From Candidatus Adamsella avium (GTDB lineage: Bacteria; Cyanobacteriota; Vampirovibrionia; Gastranaerophilales; CAJFVJ01): DNA of 64,000 bases. Numbering within the stretch: the stretch's first letter is position 1; the number at the start of each line of letters is the position of its first letter. The DNA lies in the NCBI GenBank assembly GCA_904420445.1, contig CAJFVJ010000001.1:321266-385265 (forward strand). Direction: 5' to 3'. Positions 59,504-64,000 of this stretch are shown here, in pieces. The translations under genes and the position numbers were made by a program. Below the pieces are notes generated by a model. The model made no database searches. It was not told where the DNA came from and was given only the letters and a program-made list of their open reading frames with translations.

Positions 59504-61648
59504 ATGAGTTTTTTATTGTTTATTATTTTAATAATTGTCATTGTTACAGTTTCAAATAATAATAAAAATACTCAAAATAACAATGCTAAATATCAAACGC
59601 CTACGTATTCTAATCCAACATATAATCAACATTATTTTAGCACGAGCTCTATCCCAAAACTTAAATTTTATTCAAAAAAAGATACTCTTGAGTTATTTGG
59701 CTATACAATTACAAATTCTTTATTTTATACCAGTACTTCTAAATCAGATATGCCATTTGCTATATATACAAAATCAACTCCAAATTTTGGAGAGACTCCT
59801 TCAGAAGGACTAAATTACTGGCCAAATTATAATCAGATAAGTAAAACTCAACAAGGTTATTTTATAAAGTGGTTAGCTAACGGAAAGCCTTATATTGAAG
59901 AATTAGGCTATGCTTACATTTACTATTATGGTTTAGAATATAGAGCTCTTGTAGAAAAACAGGATCAAAAGGAAGTTTTATTTGAAATTATAGATTTAGT
60001 TAATAAGTTTAAAAGATTAAGATATGGATACGACTTAATAGTTTACTTGGCATTATCAATTAAGAATTTTTCACAAGATGAAATAGATAAAATATTAGTG
60101 TTTTTAAAAAATAACGAACTAGAATATATGTACAATCCTGCATATAATTCAATAATTAAAAATTTAACACCAAGCGAAGATTATCATGTAAAATTCTCAC
60201 CTTATCAATTCTTAAATAATGATGAATACAATAATTTAAGTGATAGAAAAAATGAGTTACTATCTTATTATTTTGAGAAGATAACAGAAAACCTTGAGGA
60301 ATCAGAACTTTATAGTGTAAAAACACAAACATATAATTATTATATGGCTATGGCGTACTATCATACTAGTAACCTTGTCACTTATAACGCAATTGTTCCA
60401 TCAACAAAGGTAAAACGTCTTTGGAATCAGGCTCGTAAAATAATAAAAGATGAAATTAAGCAAACTGTTAAAAAATTTGACAGTTCTAGTAATCCTTTGA
60501 CAGAAATTGAAAAACTTGCATACTTGCCTTCTAAATTAAGAAACAATATAAATTATTCATCTAATCATTTTGATTTTGGAGAAAAAACAATTTCTGACAT
60601 AGGTACAATTGCAGAAAAATTAGGATTTAAAATGCAAGATAAAACAACGTTAAGACAATCTTCTTTAATTATAGATGCTTGTGAAGCATTTGGATATGAA
60701 ATTGAACCAAATGTTAATGTTGACCAAAAGCCATATAAAAAGAATTCGAAAGTTATGATATATAAAAGCCAATTTCCTATAAAACTTTCGCCTATTGATT
60801 ATCATATGGCTGCATTATTTACAGATATTGGTTTAAAAATAGCATTAGAAGATAATGAACTTCTTCCAATAGAAATGTCATATATTGAAAACTATATAAA
60901 AAAGGAATTTACATTATCTCCTTCTGAAAGACTGCGTTTGCAAATGAGAACAGAATTAATTGTTCATACAAAAGAAATAAACACAAATGATACAATCAAA
61001 AAGCTAATTAAAATGTTAAATGATAGTAGTAAAGAAACTGTTTCTAAATTTATAATCTCTGTAGCCAAAGTAGATGGCATTATCAAGGATAGTGAATTAA
61101 AAATTTTACAAAAAATATTTAAACAGCTTGGTCTTTCTGAAGATTATTTGAATTCGTCTCTTTCTGAACTTATTAATAATACAGAAGAAGTTGTTATAGT
61201 TGAAAAAGGGACCGGGACAAAGAGAAAAGGGTCGAAAATACCTACAAACATTGAATTAAATGAAAAAGTAGAGTTAAAATTAAATGCTGAAAAATTAGAA
61301 AAAATAAAAATTAATACTTCTGAAATTCATAGTGTATTACAAGAAATTTTTGCCGAAGAACAAGCCGAAATATTAAAAGCTGAGCCAATAGAAACTACTA
61401 ACTCAGAAGATATGGATAAAACTGAAATAGAAAATGGTTTACAAAACATCGTAAACATCATTATTGAAAAAGAAAACTGGACTCGTAATGAACTCCTAAA
61501 TGTTATTCAAAATAAAGGAACGATGTTAAGTAGCACAATAGATGAAATTAATGAGTGGAGCAACGAAGAATTTGGTGATTTTCTTGTTGAAGAAGATGAT
61601 GATGTATATCTTGTAAATAAAGACGTTGTTAATTTAATTAAAAAATAA
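59504..61648 (+). CDS. Membrane-anchored TerB-N/TerB/TerB-C protein (SngA-like)
   Basis: 714 residues. One N-terminal membrane helix (2-18, SFLLFIILIIVIVTV), then a polar linker. About 60-270 fits TerB-N (SEGLNYWPNYNQISKTQQGYFIKWL in part). About 480-570 fits the TerB helical bundle (KFIISVAKVDGIIKDSELKIL in part). About 630-714 fits TerB-C. TerB-type proteins occur in stress and anti-phage systems. Here it is followed after 12 bases by a P-loop ATPase and a DEAH helicase, the Shango gene set. Probably the membrane-linked sensor or effector. Ribosome site AGGAG; own promoter. Far more AT-rich than the housekeeping genes. Confidence 0.82.
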   Translation: MSFLLFIILIIVIVTVSNNNKNTQNNNAKYQTPTYSNPTYNQHYFSTSSIPKLKFYSKKDTLELFGYTITNSLFYTSTSKSDMPFAIYTKSTPNFGETPSEGLNYWPNYNQISKTQQGYFIKWLANGKPYIEELGYAYIYYYGLEYRALVEKQDQKEVLFEIIDLVNKFKRLRYGYDLIVYLALSIKNFSQDEIDKILVFLKNNELEYMYNPAYNSIIKNLTPSEDYHVKFSPYQFLNNDEYNNLSDRKNELLSYYFEKITENLEESELYSVKTQTYNYYMAMAYYHTSNLVTYNAIVPSTKVKRLWNQARKIIKDEIKQTVKKFDSSSNPLTEIEKLAYLPSKLRNNINYSSNHFDFGEKTISDIGTIAEKLGFKMQDKTTLRQSSLIIDACEAFGYEIEPNVNVDQKPYKKNSKVMIYKSQFPIKLSPIDYHMAALFTDIGLKIALEDNELLPIEMSYIENYIKKEFTLSPSERLRLQMRTELIVHTKEINTNDTIKKLIKMLNDSSKETVSKFIISVAKVDGIIKDSELKILQKIFKQLGLSEDYLNSSLSELINNTEEVVIVEKGTGTKRKGSKIPTNIELNEKVELKLNAEKLEKIKINTSEIHSVLQEIFAEEQAEILKAEPIETTNSEDMDKTEIENGLQNIVNIIIEKENWTRNELLNVIQNKGTMLSSTIDEINEWSNEEFGDFLVEEDDDVYLVNKDVVNLIKK

Positions 61649-61660
61649 GGGATAATTATT

Positions 61661-62935
61661 ATGGAAAAAATAAAAATCAAATCAAAAGAAAAGAATGCAA
61701 TTATAGAATCTCTAAAAGCAGGTATTGTTCCACGAATTGGATTACAACATATTCAAGTAGGTAGGGCTGATGAAATTAAAGAAATGATAAAAGATTATGA
61801 ATTAATTTCTGATGGCGGAGCAAAAACAAGATTTATAATTGGGGAATATGGCTCAGGCAAAACTTTTTTCCTAACATTATCCAAATTAATTGCTCATGAA
61901 AAGAATTTAGTGGTAGTTTCTACAGATATTACAACAGAAAAGGTATTATGCTCGTCAGATGGGAAATCACAAAAATTATTTTCTGAGCTAATATCAAATA
62001 TGTCTACCAAAACTAAACCTGATGGTGGTGCATTAAGATCTATTATTGAGAGATGGGCATCAAAAATATTAAAAAGTAATGAAAATATTACGGAAGAAAA
62101 TATTTATAAAGAATTGAAGCCATTAGAAAAATATGTCGCATGTTATGATTTTTCAAAAGTTTTAACAACCTATATTAATGCATACCAAAATGGTGATGAT
62201 ATAAAAATGTCACAAGTCTTAAGATGGCTAAGAGCAGAATATACAACAAAAACTGATGCTCGTAACGATTTAGGCGTAAGAACAATAATCGATGATAATA
62301 ATTTCTATGAATATTTAAAATTGTTTGCAGGTTTTGTAAGATTAGCAGGATATTCTGGTTTAATAGTTAATATTGATGAATTGGCAATTTTAGCAAGGCT
62401 GAAATCAAACATTAGAAATAAAAATTTTGAAAGAATTTTAAATATAATTAATGATTCGTTACAAGGGACAACAGAATATCTAGGGTTTATATTTAGTGGA
62501 ACACCAGAATTTTTGGAAGATAAATACAAGGGTATGTATAGTTATGGTGCTTTAGAAACTCGACTTGCCGATAATCCTTTTGCAAAAGGAGGTATGAAAG
62601 ATTTAACTGGACCCGTGATAAGATTAGACAACTTATCACAAGAAGAATTGTATATGTTATTTTTAAATATAAGAAATGTTTTTGCAGAATATGATGAAAC
62701 TAAGTATTTGGTTTCTGAAAACGATATTAAAACATTTATGCAATGGCTTATGAACAGGTTGGGTGCTAAATCTTTTCTTTCACCGAGAGAATCTATTAAA
62801 GCATTTATAGGTTTACTAAGCCAATTACAGAATTATCCTGATACAAATATCTCAAATTACTTATCAGGAGTAAAAATTCAGGAGTATAAAGAACCAATTG
62901 ATGAAGAATTGGTATCACTAAAATTAGGAGATTAA
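61661..62935 (+). CDS. P-loop ATPase of the BrxD/DUF2791 type (SngB-like)
   Basis: 424 residues. Walker A GEYGSGKTFFL near residue 67; Walker B LIVNIDELAIL near 235; a sensor-like IFSGTPEFLE near 285. The family (DUF2791) includes BrxD of type 2 BREX and the ATPase partner in other helicase-containing defence cassettes. It probably loads or regulates the adjacent helicase. TAATG overlap with the helicase shows tight coupling. No other BREX gene is seen. Confidence 0.85.
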   Translation: MEKIKIKSKEKNAIIESLKAGIVPRIGLQHIQVGRADEIKEMIKDYELISDGGAKTRFIIGEYGSGKTFFLTLSKLIAHEKNLVVVSTDITTEKVLCSSDGKSQKLFSELISNMSTKTKPDGGALRSIIERWASKILKSNENITEENIYKELKPLEKYVACYDFSKVLTTYINAYQNGDDIKMSQVLRWLRAEYTTKTDARNDLGVRTIIDDNNFYEYLKLFAGFVRLAGYSGLIVNIDELAILARLKSNIRNKNFERILNIINDSLQGTTEYLGFIFSGTPEFLEDKYKGMYSYGALETRLADNPFAKGGMKDLTGPVIRLDNLSQEELYMLFLNIRNVFAEYDETKYLVSENDIKTFMQWLMNRLGAKSFLSPRESIKAFIGLLSQLQNYPDTNISNYLSGVKIQEYKEPIDEELVSLKLGD

Positions 62936-64000
62936 TGGAACCTTTTTATTTATTAAATAAAAAAATACAAAAAGTTATTCATGAAATGAAATGGGAAAAT
63001 TTTAGACCAATTCAAGATGAAGCTATTTTACATATGGTTAATAATCCTAGCGATATGATAATATCTGCTCATACTGCAAGCGGGAAAACAGAAGCTGCAT
63101 TTCTCCCAATTATTTCACAAATAGCAGATAAAGGAAAGGATTCTGTAAAAATATTATATATATCACCATTAAAAGCACTTATAAATGACCAGTTTTCAAG
63201 AATAGAAGCTCTTTGTAAACATATAGACTTCCCAATTACTAAATGGCATGGGGATGCAAACCAATCAAAAAAAGTCTCACTGATTAAAAATCCTGCAGGT
63301 ATATTACTCATAACACCAGAATCAATTGAATCTTTATTTATAAATAAGACAGAATTTTTAGGATCATTGTTTAATAGTTTAGAATATATTGTAATTGACG
63401 AAATACATAGCTTTATTGGTAATGAAAGAGGATCGCAATTAAAGAGTTTAATTAACCGTTTAGAACACACTGTAGAAATACAACCTTATAAAATTGCATT
63501 ATCTGCAACAATAAGTAACCTTTCTGATATCGCAGAATGGTTAAATCCCAGTAACCCTAGCACTGTAAAAATAATTGAAGATAACGATAAATCTAAAGAT
63601 ATTGTTGGTTTAATAAAATGTTATAAAAACATTCCTCCTATTGTAGGCGTTGATAAAGATGAATTTTCCGAATTAAAACAGGATCTATTTAATGTCATAA
63701 AACAAGGTAAAAATCTAATTTTTGCAAATGCAAAAATGACATTGGAAGAATATTGTGATTCCATGCAAAATATTGCTTATGAAAACAGTTACCCTAATAA
63801 TTTTTATATCCATCACGGCTCTTTGGCTAAAAATATCAGAGAGCAATGCGAAAACTTACTAAAAAAAGAATCAAATATTTCAGTATTTTGTACTAATACA
63901 TTGGAATTGGGTATTGATATTGGAAATATAGATAGAGTGATATTTTTAGCTCCGCCATTTTCTGTTGCTTCTATGGTGCAACGACTTGGTCGTTGTGGTA
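62935..64000 (+). CDS. Lhr-like DEAH helicase (SngC/BrxHI-like), 3' end beyond the window
   Basis: 355 codons visible, reading on past the edge. Superfamily 2 motifs: Q-like FRPIQDEAI, motif I SAHTASGKTEA, motif Ia SPLKALINDQ, motif II VIDEIHSF, motif III LSATIS, motif V TNTLELGIDIG, motif VI VQRLGRCG at the very end. This order and the DEIH box fit Lhr/BrxHI-type helicases. The ATG at 62935 shares an A with the stop of the ATPase gene and follows AGGAG by four bases. Any C-terminal nuclease or DUF1998 part would lie outside the window. Confidence 0.88.
   Translation, partial: MEPFYLLNKKIQKVIHEMKWENFRPIQDEAILHMVNNPSDMIISAHTASGKTEAAFLPIISQIADKGKDSVKILYISPLKALINDQFSRIEALCKHIDFPITKWHGDANQSKKVSLIKNPAGILLITPESIESLFINKTEFLGSLFNSLEYIVIDEIHSFIGNERGSQLKSLINRLEHTVEIQPYKIALSATISNLSDIAEWLNPSNPSTVKIIEDNDKSKDIVGLIKCYKNIPPIVGVDKDEFSELKQDLFNVIKQGKNLIFANAKMTLEEYCDSMQNIAYENSYPNNFYIHHGSLAKNIREQCENLLKKESNISVFCTNTLELGIDIGNIDRVIFLAPPFSVASMVQRLGRCG

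Noticed and set aside
61661-64000. Full BREX type 2 locus
   Set aside because: The ATPase and helicase resemble BrxD and BrxHI, but pglW, pglX and pglZ are absent from the visible side and the first gene is a TerB protein, which fits Shango better.
1-64000. CRISPR array, rRNA genes, insertion sequence with transposase, prophage
   Set aside because: Looked for on both strands: no regularly spaced repeats, no rRNA-like sequence, no transposase, integrase or phage structural gene.

Overview
The window looks like a chromosomal segment of a gut-type, non-photosynthetic relative of cyanobacteria, most likely Vampirovibrionia/Melainabacteria, order Gastranaerophilales. This is an inference from gene content, not from a marker search. 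The support is: low GC; a small SLOG/DprA-like protein of a type I recall from cyanobacteria; anaerobic energy genes (pyruvate:ferredoxin oxidoreductase and ADP-forming acetyl-CoA synthetase); motAB; a cyanobacterial-type HAD domain in the histidine operon; and several lineage-specific proteins that share short 'MNIxP' or 'xFGK/xFxG' motifs.

Layout. 1-3.8 kb: the end of thioredoxin, a bidirectional terminator, ispH-rpsA on the minus strand (ispH appears to start with CTG), a HEAT-repeat protein and a class II aldolase. 3.8-12.1 kb: minus-strand genes for a TPR protein with a degenerate transglutaminase-like domain, a MerR-like coiled-coil protein, an internally duplicated 824-residue lineage protein, and a PcrA/UvrD helicase. 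12.3-19 kb: SLOG protein and methyltransferase, an HD-GYP protein, a hydroxyacyl-CoA dehydratase-like protein, then pgpH-ybeY-dgkA. 19.2-25 kb: the classical rimP-nusA-ylxR-infB-rbfA-truB operon, with a terminator-like hairpin at the nusA/ylxR junction. 25-31.6 kb: GerMN-domain protein, dnaE, a small gene with a well-formed promoter, trpS with a predicted Fe-S site, and an MNIxP protein. 31.8-44.2 kb: nifJ, DUF1858 protein, XRE regulator, pth, SpoIID-like protein, glutaredoxin, bifunctional nuclease, a winged-helix protein, ADP-forming acetyl-CoA synthetase and a radical SAM protein. 44.2-51.1 kb: a his cluster (hisC-HAD fusion, hisB, hisH) behind an unusual leader, then motAB, pyrimidine-nucleoside phosphorylase and tRNA-Ser(GGA).

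Beyond the tRNA (51.3-64 kb) the content becomes accessory and visibly more AT-rich. It holds a zincin-like protein, a TetR-controlled efflux cassette (TolC-like, HlyD-like, double ABC ATPase, two ABC-2 permeases, resembling CecR/YbhGFSR), and a three-gene cassette running off the right edge: TerB-domain membrane protein, P-loop ATPase, Lhr-like DEAH helicase. That cassette matches the gene content of the Shango anti-phage system and is the most notable system in the window.

How the genes work together. PFOR plus ADP-forming acetyl-CoA synthetase give pyruvate -> acetyl-CoA -> acetate + ATP with reduced ferredoxin, a fermentative route. The rimP-truB operon serves ribosome and translation maturation. 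PgpH (c-di-AMP) and HD-GYP (c-di-GMP-type) point to cyclic dinucleotide signalling. motAB implies flagellar motility. Two copies of a 138-bp MITE-like palindromic element, in opposite orientations, sit at 37.7 and 44.5 kb.
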